Assembly (NCBI GenBank): GCA_009930475.1
Contig: RZYC01000017.1
Coordinates: 1-59,892, forward strand
Length of the DNA: 59,892 bases
Source of the DNA: Spartobacteria bacterium
GTDB lineage: Bacteria; Verrucomicrobiota; Kiritimatiellia; RZYC01
Direction of reading: 5' to 3'
Part shown: in pieces, positions 24,640 to 34,276 of the stretch
How positions within the stretch are numbered: the stretch's first letter is position 1
How the letters are laid out: the number at the start of each line of letters is the position of its first letter
Notes under the pieces: model-generated
Told to the model about the DNA's origin: nothing
Databases searched by the model: none
What the model saw: the letters and a program-made list of their open reading frames with translations, nothing else
Program-made: the position numbers and the translations under genes

Positions 24640-25953
24640 TCAGCGGCGAACATCAGTCCATGGCACCTTGCGCGACCTGGGCCCCACATACAACTGACGG
24701 GGACGACCAATCCGCATCGCAGGGTCGTAGTGCATTTCCAACCAGTTAGCAATCCAGCCGGGCATTCGGCCCAGGGCAAACATGACGGTAAACATATTGG
24801 TAGGTATCCCAATCGTTCTGAAGATGATACCCGTATAGAAATCGACGTTGGGATAGAGGTTTCTTTCTACAAAATAACTGTCGCTCAGGGCCTGTTCTTC
24901 CAGTTGTACAGCCACTGCGAGCAATTTATCATGTACACCCAGCTTATCAAAAAGCTCATGGCACATTTTTTTGGCAATCGCAGCCCTGGGGTCATAGGTT
25001 TTATATACACGGTGACCAAACCCCATCAGGCGAAACGACGATTTCTTATTTTTCACGCGGTCCATAATGCGGTCAATAGGGATATCTTCCGCGACAATGC
25101 GCTCCAGCATTTCAATCACAGCCTGATTTGCCCCTCCATGCCGCGGCCCCCAGAGAGCACAGATCCCGGCAGTGATGGATGCATATAAATTGGCATAGGA
25201 ACTTCCTGTCAACCGCACCGTGGATGTCGAACAGTTCTGTTCATGATCCGCATGCAGAATAAGCATCTGGTTTAACGCTCGTACAATCACGGGATTCAAG
25301 GGATAATCGCGAACCGGTGAAGAAAACATCATGTTCAGAAAGTTCTCACAGTAGCTCAGCTTATGACTGGGATAAACAAAAGGTTCACCGATGGACTTTT
25401 TGTAGGAAAATGCCGCAATGGTGCGAATTTTCGACAACAGACGGGTTACAGTTAAGTCCATATCCGCTTTCCCCGGATCTTCCTGAAGTTCGGGGTAAAA
25501 CGCGGAAAGCGAGGACACCATTGCCGACAAAACCGACATGGGATGTGCATGTTCCGGGAAATTACGGAAAAAATTACGCATATCCTCGTGGATCAGCGAA
25601 TGCTCATTCAGCATACCGCCGAAATCATCGCGCTCCTGCGGTGTAGGAAGTTTTCCATGAACCAGCAGGTAGGCAACCTGTATAAAGGAACAGTGCTTCA
25701 CCAAATCTTCAATCGCATACCCGCGATATAACAGGGTTCCTTTTTCGCCATCGAGAAAAGTAATGGAACTTTTACATGAAGCGGTATTTACAAAGCCCGG
25801 ATCGAAGGCCGTATATCCCGTTTCCTGCCGAAGACCCCGGATATCAATCGAATGATCACCCTGTGTCCCCGAAAGCACCGACAGGTCATATACATCCTTA
25901 CCAATGGTTAATTGCGCAGCTTTCACTCTACGCCTAATTGACTTCTGTTCCAT
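24640..25953 (-). CDS. gltA: Citrate synthase
   Basis: A 437-residue enzyme that joins acetyl-CoA and oxaloacetate. It is the length of the hexameric, Gram-negative type of citrate synthase. Active-site segments are visible: HADHEQNCSTSTVR, ALWGPRHGGAN, MGFGHRVYKTYDPRA, and NVDFYTGIIF with the catalytic aspartate. The N-terminal part (about 1-60) is the small beta domain of the longer type, and the conserved GLRQETGYTAFDPGF follows. AGGAAT precedes the ATG. The glgP terminator lies directly upstream, so it is transcribed separately from glgP. Confidence 0.95.
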   Translation of the reverse strand: MEQKSIRRRVKAAQLTIGKDVYDLSVLSGTQGDHSIDIRGLRQETGYTAFDPGFVNTASCKSSITFLDGEKGTLLYRGYAIEDLVKHCSFIQVAYLLVHGKLPTPQERDDFGGMLNEHSLIHEDMRNFFRNFPEHAHPMSVLSAMVSSLSAFYPELQEDPGKADMDLTVTRLLSKIRTIAAFSYKKSIGEPFVYPSHKLSYCENFLNMMFSSPVRDYPLNPVIVRALNQMLILHADHEQNCSTSTVRLTGSSYANLYASITAGICALWGPRHGGANQAVIEMLERIVAEDIPIDRIMDRVKNKKSSFRLMGFGHRVYKTYDPRAAIAKKMCHELFDKLGVHDKLLAVAVQLEEQALSDSYFVERNLYPNVDFYTGIIFRTIGIPTNMFTVMFALGRMPGWIANWLEMHYDPAMRIGRPRQLYVGPRSRKVPWTDVRR

Positions 25954-25981
25954 CGAGTATTCCTCACTCTTTTAATGGGCT

Positions 25982-26012
25982 AAAAAAAGAGCTCCCGTGA
26001 AATCCGGGAGCT
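25982..26012 (-). terminator. Intrinsic terminator after glgP
   Basis: AGCTCCCG (25990-25997) and CGGGAGCT (26005-26012) form a perfect 8-bp stem with a 7-nt loop. On the minus strand it is followed by CTTTTTTT. It lies 34 bp past the glgP stop and is a textbook factor-independent terminator. Confidence 0.9.
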
Positions 26013-26045
26013 TCATTTTAGAGATCTGATTTCAAACTAGCGCGA

Positions 26046-28541
26046 TTATTTATGCCAATCCAGTGGAATGTCAAGTTGCTTGACGTTCCAAATTTTCTCA
26101 GCATATTCCATTATACTGCGATCACTGGAGAACCACCCCATGCGTGCCACATTCAAAATGGAGCGACGAGTCCAGTCTTCCTGATCACGATACATCTCCG
26201 ACACTTTCATCTGTGCCTCCAGATAAGAACGGAAATCAGCCAGGTAATAGAAGGAGTCACCATTGCGCGTCAGTTCATCGAACAACTGCACAAACAATCC
26301 GGATTCCCCTTCCATGCAGAAGGTATCATCGCGCAGACATTCCAGCACTTCACGAAGCTCTTCATCGCCGTTATAATAATCCCACGGGTTATATCCTTCG
26401 TTTGCGAGGCGGGAAATATCTTCTACACGATTTCCGAAGATCACCACATTATCTTCACCGACATGCTGCGCAATCTCAATGTTGGCTCCATCCCAGGTTC
26501 CCAGAGTGAGTGCTCCGTTCAGGGCGAATTTCATATTACCCGTACCGGACGCTTCCAAACCGGCGGTAGAAATTTGCTCTGATATTTCAGAGGCAGGAAT
26601 AATCATCTGCGCCTTGGTAACATTGTAGTTCGGAATAAAAATCACTTTGATTCGACCGGCAACGGCAGGATCCTGATTAATGATATTGCTCAGATTATTG
26701 ATCAACTTAATCACCACTTTAGCAATATGATAGGACGGAGCCGCCTTCGCACCGAAAATAAAGGTACGAGCAACGAAATCCTGTGACGGATCCTTCTTCA
26801 GTTTCAAATACATATGAATAATATTCAAAATGTTCAAAAGCTGACGTTTATACATATGCAGACGTTTAATCTGCACATCAAAGAGCGAATCAAAATGAAC
26901 AACATGGCCCAAATTCTCAAGAATGTACTCCGCTAAGAATTTTTTATTCGCCAGTTTGACATCGCGGAAACGCCTGCGGAATTCGGCATCATCCGCCAGC
27001 GGTTCCAGCTTCGCCAATTCATCCAGATTGCGCACCCAGGTATCACCAATGGCTTCGTTAATCAGTTCCGACAGCCCGGGATTACACATACGCAAGAATC
27101 TGCGCGGCGTAATACCGTTCGTGATATTCAGGAAACGTTCAGGAAAGATATCTGAGAAATCCTTCATCACGTGGGTTTTCAGCAGTTCAGAATGGAGTGC
27201 TGAAACGCCGTTCACTGCATGACTGCCCACCATGGCCAGATTAGCCATACGAACCTGCTTTGTCGCCCCCTCTTCGATGAGCGACACATTCCGCAATTTT
27301 TCGACATCACCCGGGAAATTCAGTTCAACGCGCTGTAAAAAACGAGAGTTAATTTCATAAATGATTTCCAAATGACGAGGCAGCACCTTGCCCAGCAAAT
27401 CAATGGGCCACTTTTCCAGAGCTTCCGGCATGAGCGTATGATTGGTGTACGCACAGGTGTTACTGGTGATTTCCCAAGCTTTCGCCCATGGCAGGTGTTC
27501 GTCATCCAGCAGAACACGAATCAGTTCCGCCACAGAAAGCGCCGGATGCGTATCATTCATCTGAATGCAGTTCTTTTCGTGGAACCGATCCAGATTGGAA
27601 TGGTTTTTCTTATAGCGGCGCAGCATATCACGAATAGAACACGTCACTAAGAAATACTCCTGAACCAGACGTAATTCTTTGCCCGCATAGGTACTGTCGT
27701 TGGGATAAAGCACCTTGGTTACATTTTCAGCCCAGTTCTTTTCAGCCACAGCACGTTCATAATCACCCTGGTTAAAGGCATCCAGACGGAAGCCTTTGGA
27801 GGCCTGTGCCTGCCATAAACGCAGGAAATTCACCGTATTCGTCTGGTACCCGACAATAGGCACATCAAAAGGAACCCCTTCAAACATCTGCCAGTCAACC
27901 CAGGACGATCCAGGACCGCGATCCAGTGAACGACGTTTTTCGATATGTCCGTAGATGAGTACAGGCATGGTATGTTCCGGACGTTCGAGTTCCCACGGGA
28001 ACGGCAGCGTCAGCCAGTGATCCGGCGTTTCGTTCTGCCAGCCGTCGAGAATATCCTGCTGGAAAATCCCGTGCTCATAACGAAGGCCATAACCATATCC
28101 GGGAATGCCCAGTGTCGCCATGGAATCCAGATAACAGGCCGCCAGACGCCCCAGACCGCCATTACCCAGACCGGCTTCGACATCTAAGTCAACGATACGA
28201 TCAATATCGACACCGAAGGCCTCCAGTGCTTCTTTTCCCTGATCGTAGATGCCCAGACCATATAAATTATTCTTTAAAAACTTTCCGGTAAGAAATTCCA
28301 TGGATAGGTAGTAAACACGTTTGGCATCCTGATCGATATAAGCCCGCTGCGTTGCGATAAACTTATCTACACCGATATCACGGATAGCATGTGAAAAGCT
28401 CATAAGAATGTCATACTCGTTCGCTGTACGACGATCCTTACCACGGGAGTACTTCAAATGGAATTCGGTCAGCTCCTTTATTTCATCCGTCGTCACCCCT
28501 TCAAAGTGGTGCTTTTTATATTTACGTGCCGTATTAATCAT
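26046..28541 (-). CDS. glgP: Glycogen/maltodextrin phosphorylase
   Basis: An 831-residue enzyme that releases glucose-1-phosphate from alpha-1,4-glucans. Conserved segments run the whole length: VYYLSMEFLTGKFLKNNL, LGNGGLGRLAACYLDSMATL, CIQMNDTHPALSVAEL, FDVQIKRLHMYKRQLLN, and EASGTGNMKFALNG with the PLP-binding lysine at about residue 670. The length is normal for bacterial GlgP. It is a single-gene unit, ended by a strong terminator and divergent from argB across 244 bp. Other glycogen genes are not in the window. Confidence 0.96.
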   Translation of the reverse strand: MINTARKYKKHHFEGVTTDEIKELTEFHLKYSRGKDRRTANEYDILMSFSHAIRDIGVDKFIATQRAYIDQDAKRVYYLSMEFLTGKFLKNNLYGLGIYDQGKEALEAFGVDIDRIVDLDVEAGLGNGGLGRLAACYLDSMATLGIPGYGYGLRYEHGIFQQDILDGWQNETPDHWLTLPFPWELERPEHTMPVLIYGHIEKRRSLDRGPGSSWVDWQMFEGVPFDVPIVGYQTNTVNFLRLWQAQASKGFRLDAFNQGDYERAVAEKNWAENVTKVLYPNDSTYAGKELRLVQEYFLVTCSIRDMLRRYKKNHSNLDRFHEKNCIQMNDTHPALSVAELIRVLLDDEHLPWAKAWEITSNTCAYTNHTLMPEALEKWPIDLLGKVLPRHLEIIYEINSRFLQRVELNFPGDVEKLRNVSLIEEGATKQVRMANLAMVGSHAVNGVSALHSELLKTHVMKDFSDIFPERFLNITNGITPRRFLRMCNPGLSELINEAIGDTWVRNLDELAKLEPLADDAEFRRRFRDVKLANKKFLAEYILENLGHVVHFDSLFDVQIKRLHMYKRQLLNILNIIHMYLKLKKDPSQDFVARTFIFGAKAAPSYHIAKVVIKLINNLSNIINQDPAVAGRIKVIFIPNYNVTKAQMIIPASEISEQISTAGLEASGTGNMKFALNGALTLGTWDGANIEIAQHVGEDNVVIFGNRVEDISRLANEGYNPWDYYNGDEELREVLECLRDDTFCMEGESGLFVQLFDELTRNGDSFYYLADFRSYLEAQMKVSEMYRDQEDWTRRSILNVARMGWFSSDRSIMEYAEKIWNVKQLDIPLDWHK

Positions 28542-28785
28542 ACTCTAATCCTCTTGTTAGCCGTTTACAAACATCCAAGACCTCGGGCCGGATGTCACGA
28601 TCACCGGTGAACACAATCGTCCACCTAATTTCATCTGCCTATCGGAAACAAACGTGTGCTGTTTACGCAAACGCGTTCCTTCAGAAAAGGAAAAAATCAA
28701 AAAAACACATGAACCAGTTGCTAATAAACTGATGTATTGATAACGTGAGCGCCACATTTATTTGAACAACTGCCGGAGACTGAAC

Positions 28786-29661
28786 ATGCAGACATTGATC
28801 GAAAAAGCGGCCGTCCTTGTGGAAGCCATGCCTTATTTCCGAAAATTTCAGGGCGAAACCATCGTCGTAAAAATGGGTGGAAGCATCATGGATGACCGTG
28901 ATGCCATTGCGTCCATTTTAAAAGATTTCGCATTCATGTCCTGTGTCGGCCTGCATCCGGTATTGGTTCACGGTGGAGGGAAAGCCATTTCCGGGGCCAT
29001 GAAGGATATGGGTATTCAGCCTCGGTTTGTCAATGGATTGCGCGTCACGGATGAACAGGTCATTCAGGTCGTGGAACACGTACTCAACCACGATATCAAT
29101 GCCGAAATATGCTCTGTACTCAATAGTTATGAATGTCTGGCGCGACCCATTCAGGGCGACACCATCATCTCCGCCACCAAATTGATTTCCTCGGATCCGG
29201 GAACCGGCGCGCAATACGACCATGGCTATGTGGGGGAAGTGGCGTCGGTCGATGTAGAACCCATCAAGGCCTTTCTTAAAGCCGGCATCACCCCGGTCAT
29301 TACGCCGCTTGGGCGCGGAGTGGAGGACAAAGCTCTGTACAATATCAACGCGGATTCTGCGGCTGTGGCCCTATCGGCGGCATTACAGGCACGCAAAATT
29401 GTTTTTTTATCGGATGTACCGGGACTGCTGGCTGATCCTGAAGACAAAAAGTCCATCATATCCACCGTACACACCAGTCAGGTACAAGACCTGATGGAGC
29501 GACATGTCATCAGCGGAGGGATGCTTCCCAAAATTCAGGGTTGCGTACAGGCCATTCGTGCCGGTGTAAAAAAAGTGCATATTATTGATTCTACAGTTCC
29601 TCACTCATTACTGCTTGAACTATTTACCGACAAAGGAGTCGGGACGGAGATTATACCATAA
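28786..29661 (+). CDS. argB: Acetylglutamate kinase
   Basis: A 291-residue amino acid kinase, second step of arginine synthesis: it phosphorylates N-acetylglutamate. The phosphate loop reads VVKMGGSIMDD (Lys29, Gly31-32), followed by LVHGGGKAIS (60-69). Later come NINADSAAVALSAAL and the KIVFLSDVPGLL region that binds ATP. The open frame reaches back to 28762, but the ATG at 28786 has CGGAG upstream. The stop overlaps the argD start by one base (TAATG), so the two are coupled. It heads the unit argB-argD-pRiA4 protein-argG. Confidence 0.95.
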   Translation: MQTLIEKAAVLVEAMPYFRKFQGETIVVKMGGSIMDDRDAIASILKDFAFMSCVGLHPVLVHGGGKAISGAMKDMGIQPRFVNGLRVTDEQVIQVVEHVLNHDINAEICSVLNSYECLARPIQGDTIISATKLISSDPGTGAQYDHGYVGEVASVDVEPIKAFLKAGITPVITPLGRGVEDKALYNINADSAAVALSAALQARKIVFLSDVPGLLADPEDKKSIISTVHTSQVQDLMERHVISGGMLPKIQGCVQAIRAGVKKVHIIDSTVPHSLLLELFTDKGVGTEIIP

Positions 29662-30863
29662 TGAAAACCAGCGATATCACTGATCTTTACGAAAACTATG
29701 TAATAAAAGCCTACGGAGCACAGCCGCTGGCACTGGTGCGAGGAAAAGGCAGCTTTGTCTGGGATGCCGACGGCAGAGCGTTTCTCGATTTTGTATCCGG
29801 CATATCGGTCTGCAATCTGGGACATTGTCATCCTGCCGTGGTCACAGCCATTCAGAAACAAGCCGGTGAACTGATGCATGTGTCCAATTTGTACCAGCAT
29901 CCCCTGCAGGGACAACTGGCCAAAGCGATTTCTGACCATGCGATGGGCGGAAAATGCTTCTTTTGCAATTCAGGCGCAGAGGCCAACGAAGGATTGATCA
30001 AACTGGCCCGTTTATGGGGCAGCACGCAGAACAAACACGAAATCATCACCATGAAAAAATCCTTTCATGGCCGCACTCTGGCCACCCTGACCGCGACGGG
30101 TCAGGAGAAAGTTCAGAAGGGGTTTCATCCCCTGCCATCGGGTTTTGTTTACGCCACATTCAACGATTTGAACTCAGTCGAAGCCGCCATAACCGATCAA
30201 ACGGCCGCCGTGCTGCTGGAAGTGGTTCAGGGTGAAGGCGGCATCATTGTTGCCGATGAGTCCTTCATCAAAGGGCTGCGCAAGCTGTGCACAGAAAAAA
30301 AGATCCTGTTGCTGATTGATGAAATACAAAGCGGAATGGGACGTACAGGCTACTGGTTCGCCCATCAGCACTACGATATTGTCCCCGATGCTATTTCTAT
30401 GGCAAAAGCGGTAGGAAACGGATTTCCCATTGGATGTATATGCACCGCGCCGACGCTATCAGACATTTTTCAGCCGGGCTCTCACGGAACCACCTTCGGC
30501 GGGACTCCTCTGGCCTGTGCGGCCGCCATCGCTGTCTTCGAAACCATGAGTCAGGAAGGATTCTTCGATAACGTAAGAGAAAAAGGCCGCTACCTGCAGG
30601 GCAGGCTCAACGAACTGGCGGAACAACATGCTTCTGTACTGGGCACGCCCAGAGGACTCGGGCTCATGCTGGCGGTTCCCACACACCGTCCCGCCGCTCC
30701 GCTGATTGCCCTGTTGCGTGAAAACAACCTGCTGGCACTGCTGGCCGGCCCCCATGCGCTGCGCCTGCTCCCGCCTCTGACCGTTAGTACAAGTGAAATA
30801 GATAGTGCCATAGAAAAGATTGACGCTGCCTGCACGTTCTGGGAAAAGCAACCCGCAACATAA
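29661..30863 (+). CDS. argD: Acetylornithine aminotransferase
   Basis: A 400-residue class III PLP aminotransferase converting N-acetylglutamate semialdehyde to N-acetylornithine. Visible are NSGAEANEGLIKLAR (103-117), the LLIDEIQSGMGRTG motif with Asp220, and the PLP lysine Lys249 in SMAKAVGNGFPIG. THRP..PL and the GLGLMLAV segment near the C-terminus are family-typical. It is translationally coupled to argB. Related enzymes act on succinylornithine or ornithine, but the arg context supports ArgD. Confidence 0.95.
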   Translation: MKTSDITDLYENYVIKAYGAQPLALVRGKGSFVWDADGRAFLDFVSGISVCNLGHCHPAVVTAIQKQAGELMHVSNLYQHPLQGQLAKAISDHAMGGKCFFCNSGAEANEGLIKLARLWGSTQNKHEIITMKKSFHGRTLATLTATGQEKVQKGFHPLPSGFVYATFNDLNSVEAAITDQTAAVLLEVVQGEGGIIVADESFIKGLRKLCTEKKILLLIDEIQSGMGRTGYWFAHQHYDIVPDAISMAKAVGNGFPIGCICTAPTLSDIFQPGSHGTTFGGTPLACAAAIAVFETMSQEGFFDNVREKGRYLQGRLNELAEQHASVLGTPRGLGLMLAVPTHRPAAPLIALLRENNLLALLAGPHALRLLPPLTVSTSEIDSAIEKIDAACTFWEKQPAT

Positions 30864-30891
30864 ATATATAAAGAAAGCTGCAGTACCTTTA

Positions 30892-33009
30892 ATGAATGAA
30901 AACTCCATCAGCATTGCATCGATTATCAAAACCTTTTTGAGTGAACGGTGGGAGCCTTTTTCGCGGGAAGACGTCGCTCAGTTTATCGAGTCACAAGGGA
31001 TTGATCTTACCGATGCCGTGCGTGTAACCATCAGCGAACTGTTACGTGAGTCCCATGTATTCTATTCGCACGACGATGTACATTTTATCCATATCGGGTA
31101 CTTTTTTGAATCGGCTGAATTCTGTATCACACCCACGGCGAATGAGATTAAACAGGGATTACTCGTTCCGGGTCACCGCTTTGTTCCATTCTTATCCAAA
31201 AAACACTACCCCTTCCTTATCAGAATCAGTGACGACGAAGGCCGGCGGTTGCGCTACCGACAGGTCGAATGGCTGGTGGCCGACGCCATGCCCTATATTT
31301 CCATGTTCGGGATACGCAACGCCTTCCAGTACTGCATCTCGGATTCAGATCGTAATGCGCAAATTGCTTCAAAAGATCCCTTCGATCAGATCATTCTGCT
31401 CACCGTCTTCGATATGCAAGCCTTTTATGATCGGCACCATTTCCAGCACGGCGACTCCATCATCGTCAAAGTGCTGGACTGGAAAACCGGCGAATATACC
31501 ATTCGCTATCGTTCCAGGGCCGAAGAAGAAGCCCATGCCCAGGAACTGAATCTGTGGAGTCATCAGCTGGAAGAAGAATTAATCTGTGTTTTTGAAATGC
31601 AAGGTGCCGTCACCGATGTGCATGATCAGTTAGAAACCGCTTTTTTCAATGCCAATGGTAAACTGACACATCAGGCAGGAGTCAGTATAAGCAGTCTGAT
31701 TGAACACAGTGAACGAATTCAGCTCACGGCCATGGATGGCGGATATGTCATTTTATGGTATAAGGATATGCAGCCTGAAATCACTTTTGAATACAATGAT
31801 CCCACCCAAACCATTCGTAGCGGACGCATTGATTCGATTGATGGAATTCTGACAGATCTGGGCATATCGCTGTCGGAACAGGAAGTGGAGGCACTGATTC
31901 GCGATGAACTGTTCCACGGCAACGGACAATATGACCATGTCGTAGAACGCATTTTCTATACTCGCAGTGAGAACCCCTTCGCCAATATGGATCAAAGTGT
32001 CGCTTTTTCCCGCCTTTTACGCACGATGTGGGAACAGCTGCAAAAGAAATACAATCCCTACGAAGATCTTATTGCCGGAACATTGCGGGGACGGATGCTG
32101 CTGCTCAAGGACCGTATGCGCAAATTGTTGCGGCGCATTGACAAACTCAGTTCAAAACCCAACGACATTGAACCGGCAACCATGATGCAGTATGCCGATT
32201 TTATGACCAGTGTCAGGACACTGATCGAGGATTTGAATGATTCGCAGGAAATGACCATCGAAGATGCGGAAGAAATGGATCACCTGATTTTTCAGCTGGA
32301 ATATCAGTTTGTGGACTGGAACAACCGTCTGATGGAAGAACTGACCGAGGTGCTGCAGGAACGGTATAACGACCGGGGTATTCCCATTATGCCCGACGGG
32401 GAAATCATCAATTTGGACACCCTTTCGGAACGCCTTTATCAGGTGCATACCCGGATCAAACTCAAAATGACCTTTCGCGGCATTCGTCCTCCCATCTGGC
32501 GGCGGCTGTATGTCCCCGGCGATATAACCGTGGGCGATCTCAGCTGGGTGATCCAAACCATCATGCAGTGGAACAACCTGACAACCCATTCTATGAATAA
32601 TGGCAACATGTTCTATATCAGCAAGCCGGCCGACGGGGTTTTGCGTTCCCATGAACTGCTGGAAGATGATTACACCCTCTGCGATGTTCTTCTGAGAAAA
32701 GATGATGTAGAGCTTACGTACCACTATGAATATGATCCGCTCTGGTTTGTCGCCATTGAATTTGAAGATGTTGAGACCAGCGTCGATCCCGTCGAGAATA
32801 TCCCTCGGCTTATCGCAGGCAAACGCGCAGCTCCCTTAGATCACATCGGCAATCTGGATGCCTATAAAAGTCTTGTCAAAATGGTGAAATCCGGTGACGA
32901 GGTACAGCTGGCGGAAGCCCTCACCCATCTGGGCGCAAATTTCGACCCCGAAGCCTTTGATTTGGATTATCTGAACAGTCAACTCAACGAATGGAGTAGA
33001 ATAAAATGA
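30892..33009 (+). CDS. Uncharacterised protein with a C-terminal pRiA4b ORF-3-like domain
   Basis: A 705-residue protein between argD and argG. Start ATG 30892 is 28 bp after argD; an upstream in-frame extension overlaps argD and is less likely. Residues about 8-60 look like a small helical, winged-helix-like domain ([14 protein letters not shown]...VTISELL). The middle (about 70-480) is not recognised. About 430-500 is a charged helical stretch. About 518-640 matches the pRiA4b ORF-3 family: [20 protein letters not shown], then [20 protein letters not shown], and [14 protein letters not shown]. No signal peptide or membrane segment is seen. Its TGA overlaps the argG ATG (ATGA), so it is co-translated with argG. 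Members of that family occur alone or with mobile elements; a role in arginine metabolism or its regulation is only suggested by position. Confidence 0.8.
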   Translation: MNENSISIASIIKTFLSERWEPFSREDVAQFIESQGIDLTDAVRVTISELLRESHVFYSHDDVHFIHIGYFFESAEFCITPTANEIKQGLLVPGHRFVPFLSKKHYPFLIRISDDEGRRLRYRQVEWLVADAMPYISMFGIRNAFQYCISDSDRNAQIASKDPFDQIILLTVFDMQAFYDRHHFQHGDSIIVKVLDWKTGEYTIRYRSRAEEEAHAQELNLWSHQLEEELICVFEMQGAVTDVHDQLETAFFNANGKLTHQAGVSISSLIEHSERIQLTAMDGGYVILWYKDMQPEITFEYNDPTQTIRSGRIDSIDGILTDLGISLSEQEVEALIRDELFHGNGQYDHVVERIFYTRSENPFANMDQSVAFSRLLRTMWEQLQKKYNPYEDLIAGTLRGRMLLLKDRMRKLLRRIDKLSSKPNDIEPATMMQYADFMTSVRTLIEDLNDSQEMTIEDAEEMDHLIFQLEYQFVDWNNRLMEELTEVLQERYNDRGIPIMPDGEIINLDTLSERLYQVHTRIKLKMTFRGIRPPIWRRLYVPGDITVGDLSWVIQTIMQWNNLTTHSMNNGNMFYISKPADGVLRSHELLEDDYTLCDVLLRKDDVELTYHYEYDPLWFVAIEFEDVETSVDPVENIPRLIAGKRAAPLDHIGNLDAYKSLVKMVKSGDEVQLAEALTHLGANFDPEAFDLDYLNSQLNEWSRIK

Positions 33010-34211
33010 AAGTAGTATTGGCATATTCTGGTGGACTCGACACGTCCGTGCTTCTGCGCTGGCTAATTGAAACGTATGACGCAGAAGTCATCGCCTTTGC
33101 GGCCGATGTGGGCCAGCAGGAAGAGTTGGACGGGCTGGAAGAAAAGGCACTCAACACCGGTGCCAGCAAGATATATATTGATGATCTTCGTGCGGAATTC
33201 GCAAAAGATTTTATTTATCCCATGGCGCGTGCCGCCGCCATCTATGAATCCGGCTACATGCTGGGAACATCCATTGCACGCCCGCTGATTGCTAAACGCA
33301 TGATCGAAATAGCCCGTGAAAACGGTGCCGATGCCATCGCCCATGGCGCCACAGGCAAAGGCAACGATCAGGTGCGCTTCGAACTGACCGCCTATGCCAT
33401 GGAACCCGGCATTCGCGTCATTGCTCCCTGGCGTAACGAAGACGGAAAATGGAATTTCCGTGGACGCACCGACATGATGGCTTATGCCGAAAAGCATAAA
33501 ATTCCCATCGATGTCACCGCCAAAAAACCCTACAGCATGGATCGCAATCTGCTTCATATCAGTTATGAAGGCGGAATACTGGAAGACCCCTGGGCTGAAG
33601 CACCTAAGGATATGTTTAAACTGACGGTTGATCCGCAGGATGCACCGGATACCCCCGAATACATCACGGTTACCTATGAAAAAGGCGATGCGGTCGCCGT
33701 CAACGGAGCCACCATGAGTCCTCTGGAGGTCATGCTGACGCTCAACACGCTGGCCGGCAAACATGGTGTTGGACGCATCGACATTGTTGAAAACCGTTTT
33801 GTCGGCATGAAGAGCCGTGGCGTCTATGAAACGCCGGGGGGTACCATTCTCTATCGCGGACGCGAAGCCGTCGAACAGCTAACCATGGATCGGGAAGCAC
33901 TGCATCTGCGCGACAGTCTAGTGTCTCAGTATGCATCCATGGTGTATAACGGATTCTGGTTTGCTCCTGAAAGAGAAATGCTGCAGGCCGCCATGGATCA
34001 AGCCGCAACGGTTGTAACCGGCGAAGCCCGGCTGAAACTGTTCAAGGGCACATGCAGTGTGGTGGGCAGAAAAGCCCCTGTATCCCTGTACAGTTCGGAA
34101 TTGTGCAGTTTTGAAGCCGACGAAGTATACAATCAGGGCGATGCCACGGGCTTTATCCGCCTGAATGCCCTGCGTCTGCGCATGGGTGCCTATGCGAAAC
34201 AACAGAAATAA
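33006..34211 (+). CDS. argG: Argininosuccinate synthase
   Basis: A 401-residue enzyme that condenses citrulline and aspartate with ATP, the penultimate step of arginine synthesis. The ATP-pyrophosphatase P-loop is AYSGGLDTS (6-14). Further hallmarks are [18 protein letters not shown] and [11 protein letters not shown]. The length is normal. The ATG overlaps the upstream stop (ATGA). A hairpin terminator follows at 34237. argH is not in this window. Confidence 0.97.
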   Translation: MKVVLAYSGGLDTSVLLRWLIETYDAEVIAFAADVGQQEELDGLEEKALNTGASKIYIDDLRAEFAKDFIYPMARAAAIYESGYMLGTSIARPLIAKRMIEIARENGADAIAHGATGKGNDQVRFELTAYAMEPGIRVIAPWRNEDGKWNFRGRTDMMAYAEKHKIPIDVTAKKPYSMDRNLLHISYEGGILEDPWAEAPKDMFKLTVDPQDAPDTPEYITVTYEKGDAVAVNGATMSPLEVMLTLNTLAGKHGVGRIDIVENRFVGMKSRGVYETPGGTILYRGREAVEQLTMDREALHLRDSLVSQYASMVYNGFWFAPEREMLQAAMDQAATVVTGEARLKLFKGTCSVVGRKAPVSLYSSELCSFEADEVYNQGDATGFIRLNALRLRMGAYAKQQK

Positions 34212-34236
34212 GCCGTTTTTTATCCTTTGAACAATC

Positions 34237-34266
34237 AAGAATCCACCCTTCGCGGTGGATTCTTTA
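34237..34266 (+). terminator. Hairpin terminator after argG
   Basis: AAGAATCCACC (34237-34247) and GGTGGATTCTT (34254-34264) form a perfect 11-bp stem with a 6-nt loop, followed by only a short T-rich stretch (TTTAT). It lies 26 bp after the argG stop and 13 bp before the next ATG. It probably reduces read-through, and could also affect translation of the glycosyltransferase gene. Confidence 0.65.
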
Positions 34267-34276
34267 TGGTGATGTT

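Noticed and set aside
28557-28757. A 66-codon minus-strand frame between glgP and argB
   Set aside because: It would fill the divergent promoter region, has no ribosome site and no recognisable protein.
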